Assembly: GCA_035455185.1 (NCBI GenBank)
Contig: DATIFQ010000528.1
Span: forward strand, 1-12,316
DNA: 12,316 bases
Direction of reading: 5' to 3'
From: JAEHDI01 sp035455185
GTDB lineage: Bacteria > Acidobacteriota > Terriglobia > Bryobacterales > Bryobacteraceae
Numbering within the stretch: position 1 is the stretch's first letter; the number at the start of each line of letters is the position of its first letter. A program made the translations under genes and the position numbers. The notes under the pieces were generated by a model. The model saw only the letters and a program-made list of their open reading frames with translations. It searched no databases and was not told where the DNA came from. Positions 6,387 through 12,316 of the stretch are shown here, piece after piece.

Positions 6387-8203
6387 CCAGACTCTTTGTT
6401 CTAGCTCTAATCGCCGCATTCGCCGTCTCGGCGCAGCGGATGGTCGAGACGGTGGATGTGGACCCGCAGCCGTGGAAGCGGACCATGCGGCCTGTCATCC
6501 GGGGAACGCAGTACGCGGTCTCCTCGATGGAACCGCTGGCCACACAGGCGGCGGAACGGATACTGCTCCAGGGCGGGAATGCTTTCGATGCGATCGTGGC
6601 AGGGCAGGCTGTGCTCGGCCTGGTCTCTCCCGCATCCAACGGGATCGGGGCCGATGCCACGCTGCTGATTTTCACAGGTAAAGAGAAGAAGGTGTATTCT
6701 TTGAACGCCGAGGGGACGGCGCCCAAGCTCGCGACGATCGACTGGTACAAGAAGAATCACGAGGGAAAACTGCCGGTTGACGACACGCTTCTCGCCGCGA
6801 CGGTACCGGGCGCGGTAGACGCCTGGTACATCATGCTTTCACGGTGGGGAACGAAGTCTTTCGGACAGGTGCTCGCCCCGGCGATCGAGCTGGCGGAGCG
6901 CGGGTTCCCGGTATCGGAGGCACTGGCGGGAGGCATCGCCGGAAGCAAGAAACTTTCCAAGTATCCGTCCAGTGTTCGTGTTTACTTTCCGAACGGTGTG
7001 GCACCGAAGGCGGGGGAGATCTGGAAGAACCCCGACCTCGCCCGTACCATGAAGCGCCTGGTGGAGGCCGAGAGGGACAGCGTATCGGCCGGGCGAGAAG
7101 CCGGCTTGCGTGCAGCGCGCGACCGGTTCTACAAGGGCGACATCGCGCGGGAGATGGCTAAGTTCTCCGAGGAGAATGGCGGACTCTTCCGGTACGAGGA
7201 CTTCGCGAGCTACACGGCGAAGGTCGAAGAGCCGGTCTCGTTCAACTACCGGGGATACGACGTTTACAAAAACCCCTCCGCGACGCAAGGGCCGGCCGAA
7301 CTCTTCGTCCTTAATATCCTTGAAGGCTACGACCTGAAGGCGCTCGGGCTGAACAGCGCGGAGTACATCCACACTTCGGTGGAGGCGGTGAAGCTGGCGT
7401 TCGCCGACCGGGAGAAATACCTCGGTGACATGGACTTCATCCGGATTCCATGGGCGGGGCTGCTCTCGAAAAGTTACGGCGAGGCGCGCCGGAAGCTGCT
7501 CGATCCCGAAAAGGCGTCGCGGGAATTCCGCCCCGGCGTGGCCGAGGACTTCATGCAGGGTTTCGAGCGGCTGGAGCGCCCGACTGACCTCACCGAGGCC
7601 GGGAAAGCGGACCACGAAGGCGACACGAGCTACATCGTCGTGGTGGACAAGGACGGGAACGGCATCTCCTTCACGCCGAGCCTGCACAGCGGTTTCGGCT
7701 CCAAAGTGGTCTTAGGCGAGCTTGGCTTCCCGCTGAACTGCCGGGGCGACTATTTCTCGCTGGTGCCGGGACACGCGAACGCACTCGAGCCGGGAAAGCG
7801 CCCGCGGAGCACTTTGCAGAGCACACTGGTGACGAAAAACGGAAAGCTCTACCTCCTGACCGGCAGCCCCGGGGGCGACGATCAGTGCATGCGGACGATG
7901 CAGACGTTCCTGAACATCGTTGAGTTCGGGATGAACGTTCAGCAGGCCATCGAAGCGCCACGCTGGAGCACGCGCAGCTTCCCGGCGTCGCCGTTCCCGC
8001 ACACGATGTATCCCGCCGACATGTCGGTGGAAGCTCGGATTACTCTGGAGACCAGAGCCGAGCTGATCCGCAAGGGCCATCGGATGACCGTCGCCCGCCC
8101 ATGGTCGATGAATTCGAGCGCGGCCATCCTGGTCGATCCCGAAACGGGCGTGCTGCACGCCGGCGCGGATCCGCGTGTCAACGCCTACGCGGTAGCATGG
8201 TGA
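6383..8203 (+). CDS. ggt: Exported gamma-glutamyltransferase-like Ntn hydrolase
   Basis: A 606-residue protein starts at TTG and overlaps the preceding gene by 4 nt. Residues 1-17 are a signal peptide (M-T-R-L-F-V-L-A-L-I, then A-V-S-A before Q18), so it acts in the periplasm. The full GGT fold is present and the length is normal. The autoprocessing nucleophile is T415 in G-D-T-S-Y, which aligns with E. coli T391, followed by V-V-D-K-D-G-N. The oxyanion region G-S-P-G-G (494-498) and the R-P-R-S-T-L segment (473-478) are kept. Family enzymes self-cleave into two subunits and hydrolyse or transfer gamma-glutamyl groups of glutathione-like compounds. The segment that normally carries the carboxylate-binding arginine reads N-A-E-G-T-A-P (108-114), so that arginine is missing and the substrate may differ. 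A GGT-like acylase is the alternative. Confidence 0.85.
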   Translation: MTRLFVLALIAAFAVSAQRMVETVDVDPQPWKRTMRPVIRGTQYAVSSMEPLATQAAERILLQGGNAFDAIVAGQAVLGLVSPASNGIGADATLLIFTGKEKKVYSLNAEGTAPKLATIDWYKKNHEGKLPVDDTLLAATVPGAVDAWYIMLSRWGTKSFGQVLAPAIELAERGFPVSEALAGGIAGSKKLSKYPSSVRVYFPNGVAPKAGEIWKNPDLARTMKRLVEAERDSVSAGREAGLRAARDRFYKGDIAREMAKFSEENGGLFRYEDFASYTAKVEEPVSFNYRGYDVYKNPSATQGPAELFVLNILEGYDLKALGLNSAEYIHTSVEAVKLAFADREKYLGDMDFIRIPWAGLLSKSYGEARRKLLDPEKASREFRPGVAEDFMQGFERLERPTDLTEAGKADHEGDTSYIVVVDKDGNGISFTPSLHSGFGSKVVLGELGFPLNCRGDYFSLVPGHANALEPGKRPRSTLQSTLVTKNGKLYLLTGSPGGDDQCMRTMQTFLNIVEFGMNVQQAIEAPRWSTRSFPASPFPHTMYPADMSVEARITLETRAELIRKGHRMTVARPWSMNSSAAILVDPETGVLHAGADPRVNAYAVAW

Positions 8204-8213
8204 GCGCGAACGC

Positions 8214-8945
8214 ATGGCGGACGGCCAAACCGAACTGAAGGGCAAAGTTGTGCTCGTGACCGGCGCGGCGAAACGAATTGGCCGCGGCATCGCGCTGCGC
8301 CTCGCGCGGGAAGGGGCACGGGTCGCGATTCACTACGGCACTTCCGAGGCTGAGGCGCGCCGAACCGCCGAGGAGTGTGGCGGCGCACCGCTGTTCCGTG
8401 CAAATCTCGAGAGCGTTGCTGAAATCGAGCGGATGTTCAGCGATGTCGAACAGGCGATGGGCGGGCTTTACGGATTAGTGAACAACGCTGCGCGGTTCGC
8501 GAACATCGATCCGATGGAGATCACCGAGGCCGACTGGGACTTCATCCATGACGTCAACCTAAAGGCGGTCTTCTTTTGCTGCCGTGAGGCGGCGAAACGA
8601 ATGCGCAACGGCGGCGCGGGACGGATCGTGAACATTAGCTCGCTCGGCGGCATCCGGCCGTGGGCGATGCACGCGCATTACTGTGCGTCGAAGGCCGGCG
8701 TCATCATGCTGACACGGGCGCTGGCCAAAGCCTTCGCGCCACAGATCACTGTGAACTCGGTGGCGCCCGGAGTAATCCCATTCGAGGACATCGACGAGGA
8801 AGGACTGCGGATGATCCGCCGGACGCCGGCAGCGCGGGGTGGCACGCCGGAGGAAATAGCGGGCGCGGTAGTGTATTTCCTGACCGCCTCCAACTTTGTG
8901 ACCGGCCAGTTACTGGCTGTGGACGGAGGGCTGAGCCAGGTTTGA
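8214..8945 (+). CDS. SDR family NAD(P)-dependent oxidoreductase
   Basis: A 243-residue cytoplasmic protein of classical SDR length starts at ATG, 10 nt after the GGT-like gene; GGTGA at 8199-8203 can serve as its ribosome site. The cofactor motif is T-G-A-A-K-R-I-G (16-23), followed by N-N-A-A (90-93) in place of the usual NNAG. The catalytic set is complete: N115, S143, Y156 and K160 in Y-C-A-S-K. The C-terminal G-Q-L-L-A-V-D-G-G is typical of FabG-like SDRs. The arginine inside the glycine motif (TGxxxRxG) is the mark of pteridine reductase and FolM-like SDRs, which prefer NADPH. The substrate cannot be read. Its place between two exported enzymes suggests reduction or oxidation of an imported product of the same pathway, which is inference. 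Confidence 0.88.
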   Translation: MADGQTELKGKVVLVTGAAKRIGRGIALRLAREGARVAIHYGTSEAEARRTAEECGGAPLFRANLESVAEIERMFSDVEQAMGGLYGLVNNAARFANIDPMEITEADWDFIHDVNLKAVFFCCREAAKRMRNGGAGRIVNISSLGGIRPWAMHAHYCASKAGVIMLTRALAKAFAPQITVNSVAPGVIPFEDIDEEGLRMIRRTPAARGGTPEEIAGAVVYFLTASNFVTGQLLAVDGGLSQV

Positions 8946-8981
8946 ATCGACTGATCAGAGATTTCAGAGGCACCCAAACTT

Positions 8982-9887
8982 ATGAGCAGACTTAACAGAA
9001 GACATTTCATTCAAGCCGCGGCGAGCGCCGCGGCGGCCGTACTGCCGGCAGCGGCACAGCGGCCGGGCGGCGGGAAACAGATGCGGCTCGGACTGATCGT
9101 GTACGCGGGGAACAACCCGGAGAGTGCGATCGAAAAGGTCCACACTCTTGGCTTCCCGACGTGCCAGGTCGGCGTGGGCTCGTTCGACCCGGCGATCGCG
9201 AAACGGCTGCGGGCGGCGCTGGACAAGTACAAAGTCGAGGCCACATCACTAGTCTCGACTGGCCCGCCCCCCGAAGTTTACGACTTCTACCAGGGGCCGG
9301 CGACGATCGGGCTTGTTCCCAGGCAGCACCGCCAGGCAAGAATCGCCCAGATCAAGAAAACCTCCGACTTCGGCAAGCTTTGCGGTGTCAATGGAATCCA
9401 GACCCACTGTGGATTCATTCCCGAGAATCCAAACGACCCCCTTTACAAGGAGTCCGTCGACGCGATCCGGACGGTCGCGGCGTACTGCAAACAGAACGGA
9501 CAGACCTTTCGCTGCGAAACGGGGCAGGAGACGCCGATCACGCTTCTGCGAGCGATCAAGGACGTCGGACTCGACAACGTCGGCGTCAATCTCGACCCAG
9601 CCAACCTAATCCTCTATGGCAAGGCGAATCCGGTGGAAGCTCTGGATGTGCTCGGGCCTTACGTCATGGGGGTGCACGCGAAGGACGGGAACTATCCGAC
9701 CGATCCGAAGCAGTTGGGCCGCGAAGTGCCGATCGGGCAGGGCAAGGTGAACTTCCCGCTGTTCGTCAAAAGGCTTAAGGAAATTGGCTACCGCGGGCCG
9801 CTGACGATCGAGCGGGAGATCGAAGGCCCGAAACAGACCGAGGATGTGAAGGCCGCCAAACTCTACCTCGAGAAACTGATCGGGTAA
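8982..9887 (+). CDS. Tat-exported sugar phosphate isomerase/epimerase-like TIM barrel
   Basis: A 301-residue protein starts at the ATG at 8982, with AGAGG (8966-8970) as a plausible ribosome site. The N-terminus N-R-R-H-F-I-Q-A-A-A, followed by an Ala-rich stretch ending P-A-A-A before Q26, is a twin-arginine signal, so it is probably exported folded with its metal. The rest is a xylose-isomerase-like (AP endonuclease 2) TIM barrel. Candidate metal ligands fall at the expected strand ends: E179 in F-R-C-E-T-G-Q, D205 in N-L-D-P-A-N, H232 in G-V-H-A-K-D-G, and E277 or E279 near the C-terminus. H142 in T-H-C-G-F may bind substrate. Family members isomerise or epimerise sugars or open inositol-type rings. 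It is the last gene of the plus-strand unit. The exact substrate is unknown. Confidence 0.85.
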   Translation: MSRLNRRHFIQAAASAAAAVLPAAAQRPGGGKQMRLGLIVYAGNNPESAIEKVHTLGFPTCQVGVGSFDPAIAKRLRAALDKYKVEATSLVSTGPPPEVYDFYQGPATIGLVPRQHRQARIAQIKKTSDFGKLCGVNGIQTHCGFIPENPNDPLYKESVDAIRTVAAYCKQNGQTFRCETGQETPITLLRAIKDVGLDNVGVNLDPANLILYGKANPVEALDVLGPYVMGVHAKDGNYPTDPKQLGREVPIGQGKVNFPLFVKRLKEIGYRGPLTIEREIEGPKQTEDVKAAKLYLEKLIG

Positions 9888-9909
9888 CGTGGTCAAGGCC
9901 ACCGCTAAA

Positions 9910-9937
9910 GGCAGGCCACAAACGGCGATGGCCTGCC
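9910..9937 (-). terminator. Intrinsic terminator of the galT operon
   Basis: GGCAGGCCA (9910-9918) and TGGCCTGCC (9929-9937) form a perfect 9-bp stem with a 10-nt loop in the convergent gap. On the minus strand it follows the GalT stop by 23 nt and is followed by TTTA, so it best serves that operon. On the plus strand it follows the TIM-barrel stop by 22 nt but lacks a T tract. Confidence 0.7.
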
Positions 9938-9960
9938 CCACGCGCTCAAGCAGTGCTGTG

Positions 9961-10965
9961 CTAGACCAGGCCCGCGTCGCGGAGGAATTTCGCGGCGGTC
10001 TCGGGCGGAGTCGGATTGATGTAGAAGCCGGTGCCCCATTCGAAGCCCGCAACTTTGGTGAGCTTCGGGATAATCTCGATGTGCCAGTGGTAGTGCGTCA
10101 TCGCGCCTTCCTGGATCGGCGCGCTGTGGATCATCAGGTTGTAGGGAGGGCGCTCCAATACCTTGTCGATCTTGCGAATCGTGGCGCGCATCACCCACCC
10201 GAGGTTCTGGATGGATGACGTCTCGATGTCCTCGAAGTGCGAGTAGTGCCGCTTAGGGACGACCCACGTCTCGAACGGAAAACGCGGGGCATAGGGCGAG
10301 ACGACGACGTAATGCTCGGTTTCGAGAACGACCCGCGGCCCGGTGTCGAGTTCCTGCCGGACGATATCGCAGAAAATGCAGCGCTCCTTGAAGTCGAAGT
10401 AGCGCTTGGCGCCATCGAGCTCCTCACGGACCCGCTTGGGCACAACCGGAAGGGCGATCAACTGTGAGTGCGTATGCTCGAGCGAGGCGCCAGCGGCCTC
10501 GCCGTGGTTCTTGAAGATCAGAATATAGATCAGGCGCCGGTCTTTCTTCAGGTCGAGAACACGCTCTCGAAATGCCCAAAACACATCTTCCACCTGCTTT
10601 TCGGATAGTTCTCCGAAGGTCAGCAAGTGGTCGGGAGTTTCGATGATGACCTCGTGGGCGCCGACGCCGTTCATGTGGTCGTAAATGCCTTCGCCCTGAC
10701 GGTTTAACTCGCCTTCGACGCGCAGAGCGGGAAACTTGTTCGGGACCACGCGAAGGGTCCAGCCGCCCTCATTTCGGCCGCCTCCGTGCGGGCGGAAAGC
10801 CAGCACCTCTGGCGGCGTTTTTTGCTCATTGCCAGGACAGAACGGACAGAACCGGCCACCCTTCGGGATCACCTGTTCGCGGACAAAATCGGTCGGCCGC
10901 ATGGCCCGGTCCGAGGCGATAATCACCCAGCGTCCCGTGACCGGATCTTTACGCAGTTCGGGCAA
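9961..10965 (-). CDS. galT: Galactose-1-phosphate uridylyltransferase-like protein
   Basis: A TTG at 10965 with AAGGAG 9 nt upstream gives 334 residues, the usual GalT length; the frame stays open further upstream, but that part overlaps the YraN coding region and is unlike GalT. The start M-P-E-L-R-K-D-P-V-T-G-R-W-V is typical. C40 and C43 (C-P-F-C-P-G-N-E), H104 and H164 are the expected metal-site residues. The histidine-triad site is H164-T-H-S-Q168, where H166 should carry the uridylyl group. A second half holds C-I-F-C (197-200) and H-Y-H-W-H (291-295). GalT moves UMP between glucose and galactose 1-phosphates in the Leloir pathway in the cytoplasm. The HTHSQ form, not HPHGQ, leaves a related specificity such as ADP-glucose phosphorylase possible. 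It is the last gene of a minus-strand operon. Confidence 0.85.
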   Translation of the reverse strand: MPELRKDPVTGRWVIIASDRAMRPTDFVREQVIPKGGRFCPFCPGNEQKTPPEVLAFRPHGGGRNEGGWTLRVVPNKFPALRVEGELNRQGEGIYDHMNGVGAHEVIIETPDHLLTFGELSEKQVEDVFWAFRERVLDLKKDRRLIYILIFKNHGEAAGASLEHTHSQLIALPVVPKRVREELDGAKRYFDFKERCIFCDIVRQELDTGPRVVLETEHYVVVSPYAPRFPFETWVVPKRHYSHFEDIETSSIQNLGWVMRATIRKIDKVLERPPYNLMIHSAPIQEGAMTHYHWHIEIIPKLTKVAGFEWGTGFYINPTPPETAAKFLRDAGLV

Positions 10966-10974
10966 AAGGCAAGA

Positions 10975-10980
10975 CTCCTT
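10975..10980 (-). promoter_or_regulatory. Shine-Dalgarno AAGGAG that fixes the galT TTG start
   Basis: On the minus strand AAGGAG is followed by 9 nt and then TTG (10965-10963), after which the protein immediately resembles the GalT N-terminus. It sits in the short gap after the YraN stop. Confidence 0.75.
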
Positions 10981-10987
10981 TTCTGAA

Positions 10988-11443
10988 CTAAGGCGAGAAC
11001 GTATTGTAGTACATCGGCGGAGCGGGACGGAAAGCGTTCTCGATCCGGTCGATTGCGGGGGGATCGGAAAAAACAACGTTCACGACGTCAAAACGGATTC
11101 GGTCGGGGGGTACGCCAGCCCGGCGTGCATACTCGAGTGCGCTCCGCACGAGAGTCTCACGCTTCTCGCGGCCGATGGCGCGGTCTGGTGCGCCGAATTC
11201 GCCGGTCGTGCGGGATTTGACCTCGACGAAGACCAGTGTGTCGCGATGCCAGGCGATCAGGTCGATTTCTCCCGGACTGTTGCGGGGACGATAATTTCTG
11301 GCGACAACAGTGAACCCGCTCCGGCGGAGTAGTCGATGCGCCATGTCTTCGGCGCGCCGGCCGAGAGCCTGGTCGTGCGGCCATCTCCGGCGGCGGGCAG
11401 TGGCACGCAATCGGTCACAGATCCGGTGAAGGAGGCCGATCAC
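10988..11443 (-). CDS. yraN: YraN/UPF0102 family endonuclease-like protein
   Basis: The best start is the GTG at 11443, 7 nt after the methyltransferase stop, giving 151 residues; the longer open frame would lie inside the methyltransferase gene. Residues 1-22 are a basic extension, then the UPF0102 core begins with H-D-Q-A-L-G-R-R-A-E-D. It carries the restriction-endonuclease-like signature: G-E-I-D-L-I-A (58-64), then V-F-V-E-V-K-S-R (71-78), with D61, E74 and K76 as the putative metal and catalytic residues. The family is widespread and poorly understood, with proposed roles in DNA processing or recombination. It lies 22 nt before galT, so the two are probably co-transcribed. No strong ribosome site precedes the GTG, which suggests coupling to the upstream gene. 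Confidence 0.85.
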   Translation of the reverse strand: MIGLLHRICDRLRATARRRRWPHDQALGRRAEDMAHRLLRRSGFTVVARNYRPRNSPGEIDLIAWHRDTLVFVEVKSRTTGEFGAPDRAIGREKRETLVRSALEYARRAGVPPDRIRFDVVNVVFSDPPAIDRIENAFRPAPPMYYNTFSP

Positions 11444-11450
11444 GGAATGA

Positions 11451-11975
11451 CTAAAGCTTCTCGAACTCGAATTCCATGACCTTGCCGCGGACCACGAAGC
11501 AAAGGTAGTACTCCCAAAAGCGGCGGAAGCGCGTGAAGCGGTTGACCAAAAACTCGAATCCGAGGCATCTCCATAAAGCAAGTAGCTTCACGCGGACGGA
11601 AATCTCCCGCAGTCTGAAGGCGGAGTAGTAGCCGAACCCGCCGTGATTTTCGCCGAAATACCGGAACGAGAAGCTGTTGAGGTGCCATCGGTGCGTGGGG
11701 TCGCAGAAGGAGCTGAAGTCGGTGTAGTGCGGCGTCACGATGAAAATCCGGCCGCCCGGCCGAACCAGCCGGTGGAACTCCTCGAGCGTGCGGAGCACAT
11801 CCGAGACATGCTCGATCACGTGGACAGCGCGCAACTCGTCGAAGGAGCCGTCGGCGAAGGGGTAGGGAAGGCGGTCGAGGTCGCACAGGACGTCGGCGCG
11901 GCCCCGGGGATTACGATCGATGCCGATCGCTCCAGGAAACTTGTTGATGCCGCAGCCGACGTCGAGAATGCGCAT
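11451..11975 (-). CDS. Class I SAM-dependent methyltransferase
   Basis: A 174-residue protein of the Methyltransf_11 type. Motif I is L-D-V-G-C-G (4-9), the ribose-binding acidic residue is D20 in G-I-D, D32-D34 sits in C-D-L-D-R-L-P-Y, H-V-I-E-H-V (52-57) is motif IV, and V-R-P-G-G-R-I-F-I-V-T-P (71-82) follows. The C-terminal part is basic and aromatic (F-R-R-F-W-E-Y-Y), which may suit a lipid or glycan acceptor near a membrane. The N-terminus is unusually short before motif I. An in-frame TGA at 12008-12006 prevents a longer form, so ATG 11975 is the earliest ATG. No ribosome site precedes it; a small GC hairpin stands there instead. The acceptor is unknown; the neighbours (aminotransferase, YraN, GalT) do not define it. 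Confidence 0.8.
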   Translation of the reverse strand: MRILDVGCGINKFPGAIGIDRNPRGRADVLCDLDRLPYPFADGSFDELRAVHVIEHVSDVLRTLEEFHRLVRPGGRIFIVTPHYTDFSSFCDPTHRWHLNSFSFRYFGENHGGFGYYSAFRLREISVRVKLLALWRCLGFEFLVNRFTRFRRFWEYYLCFVVRGKVMEFEFEKL

Positions 11976-11981
11976 ACAAGG

Positions 11982-11996
11982 GCCCCGGCCTGGGGC
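11982..11996 (-). promoter_or_regulatory. GC hairpin in the methyltransferase leader
   Basis: GCCCC and GGGGC form a 5-bp stem with a 5-nt loop in the 35-nt gap between the aminotransferase stop and the methyltransferase ATG, ending 6 nt before that ATG. It occupies the place where a Shine-Dalgarno would be. It could attenuate or couple translation; a chance GC-rich palindrome is equally possible. Confidence 0.25.
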
Positions 11997-12010
11997 TCGT
12001 GGGTGTCAGA

Positions 12011-12316
12011 TCACTCACCACGGGCCGCAAGCCGGACGCAGTCCTCTAGTGTATCCGCAGCGAATGCCGCCTGGTCGCGGCTGATGGTGAGCGGCGGGCT
12101 GAGACGCACGGTGTTCTGGCCGGCTCCGAGCACGAGCAGCCCGCGCTCGAAGGCCATCCGCACGACGCGGTCGCGGAGCTTGGGAGCACGCTCCCGTGTG
12201 GCTTTGTCGCGGACGAACTCGATGCCGATCATGAGTCCGAGGCCCCGGACGTCGCCGACGTAAGGGAAGCGCCGCGGCCAGTCGTGGAGGCGGTCCATGA
12301 GAAATGCACCTATCCG
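12011..12316 (-). CDS. Class III PLP-dependent aminotransferase, C-terminal fragment
   Basis: The frame runs open into the window edge, so this is the last 101 residues of a gene that begins outside. V-G-D-V-R-G-L-G-L-M-I-G-I-E is the signature of the small C-terminal domain of class III aminotransferases (GabT, ArgD, LysN type). V-R-L-S-P-P-L-T-I-S further on is the usual C-terminal segment. The PLP-binding lysine lies upstream and cannot be seen. The segment reads closest to 4-aminobutyrate aminotransferase-like enzymes, which move amino groups from omega-amino acids to 2-oxoglutarate; acetylornithine aminotransferase is the main alternative. It is the most upstream visible gene of the minus-strand operon. 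Confidence 0.85.
   Translation of the reverse strand, partial: RIGAFLMDRLHDWPRRFPYVGDVRGLGLMIGIEFVRDKATRERAPKLRDRVVRMAFERGLLVLGAGQNTVRLSPPLTISRDQAAFAADTLEDCVRLAARGE

Noticed and set aside
6839..7687. A 282-residue open frame antisense to the GGT-like gene
   Set aside because: The sense frame is a complete, motif-bearing enzyme; the antisense product is low-complexity Arg/Val/Leu-rich without domains.
8951..8958. Palindrome CTGATCAG between the SDR and TIM-barrel genes
   Set aside because: An isolated 8-bp palindrome inside a short operon gap, without a T tract or repeated copies; expected by chance.
10966..11076. An extended GalT N-terminus of 37 further residues
   Set aside because: It overlaps the YraN coding region and is unlike any GalT; the AAGGAG site points to the TTG at 10965.
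11444..11581. An extended YraN N-terminus
   Set aside because: The Ser-rich extension overlaps the methyltransferase gene in another frame; the UPF0102 core begins well inside the shorter form.

Overview
This GC-rich window (about 60% by eye) from a Gram-negative-type bacterium most resembles Acidobacteriota of the Bryobacterales/Solibacter kind. That assignment is an inference. It rests on an exported M61 peptidase, a large DUF5107-TPR protein, a Tat-signal sugar isomerase-like TIM barrel, and frequent TTG/GTG starts. Planctomycetes-like lineages are the main alternative. There is no CRISPR array, transposase, rRNA or convincing tRNA.

Layout. (1) Positions 1-246, plus strand: the C-terminus of a GH78 alpha-L-rhamnosidase. 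(2) Positions 349-1218, minus: a PilZ protein with one membrane helix and two tandem BamE/SmpA-like repeats. (3) Positions 1402-3264, minus: an exported M61 metallopeptidase with a PDZ domain. (4) Positions 3360-9887, plus: a tightly packed run of four genes, namely a 1008-aa exported DUF5107 + TPR protein, a gamma-glutamyltransferase-like Ntn hydrolase coupled to it by a 4-nt overlap, an SDR oxidoreductase, and a Tat-exported xylose-isomerase-like TIM barrel. (5) Positions 9910-9937: a perfect 9-bp hairpin that ends the convergent minus-strand unit and perhaps the plus unit too. (6) Positions 9961-12316, minus: a probable operon running class III aminotransferase (partial), SAM methyltransferase, YraN-type nuclease, GalT-like nucleotidyltransferase.

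How the genes may work together. The plus-strand unit combines three proteins predicted to leave the cytoplasm (a carbohydrate-like beta-sandwich/TPR protein, a processed amidohydrolase-type enzyme and a sugar isomerase/epimerase-like barrel) with one cytoplasmic NAD(P)H oxidoreductase. With the GH78 end and the GalT-like gene nearby, this suggests scavenging of glycans or glycoconjugates, but no substrate can be read from the sequence. The minus-strand operon looks like mixed housekeeping and sugar-nucleotide functions.

The best candidates for something under-described are the PilZ/BamE-like repeat protein, the GGT homologue that lacks the usual carboxylate-binding arginine, the DUF5107-GGT-SDR-TIM barrel unit, and the GalT homologue with an HTHSQ instead of an HPHxQ active site.
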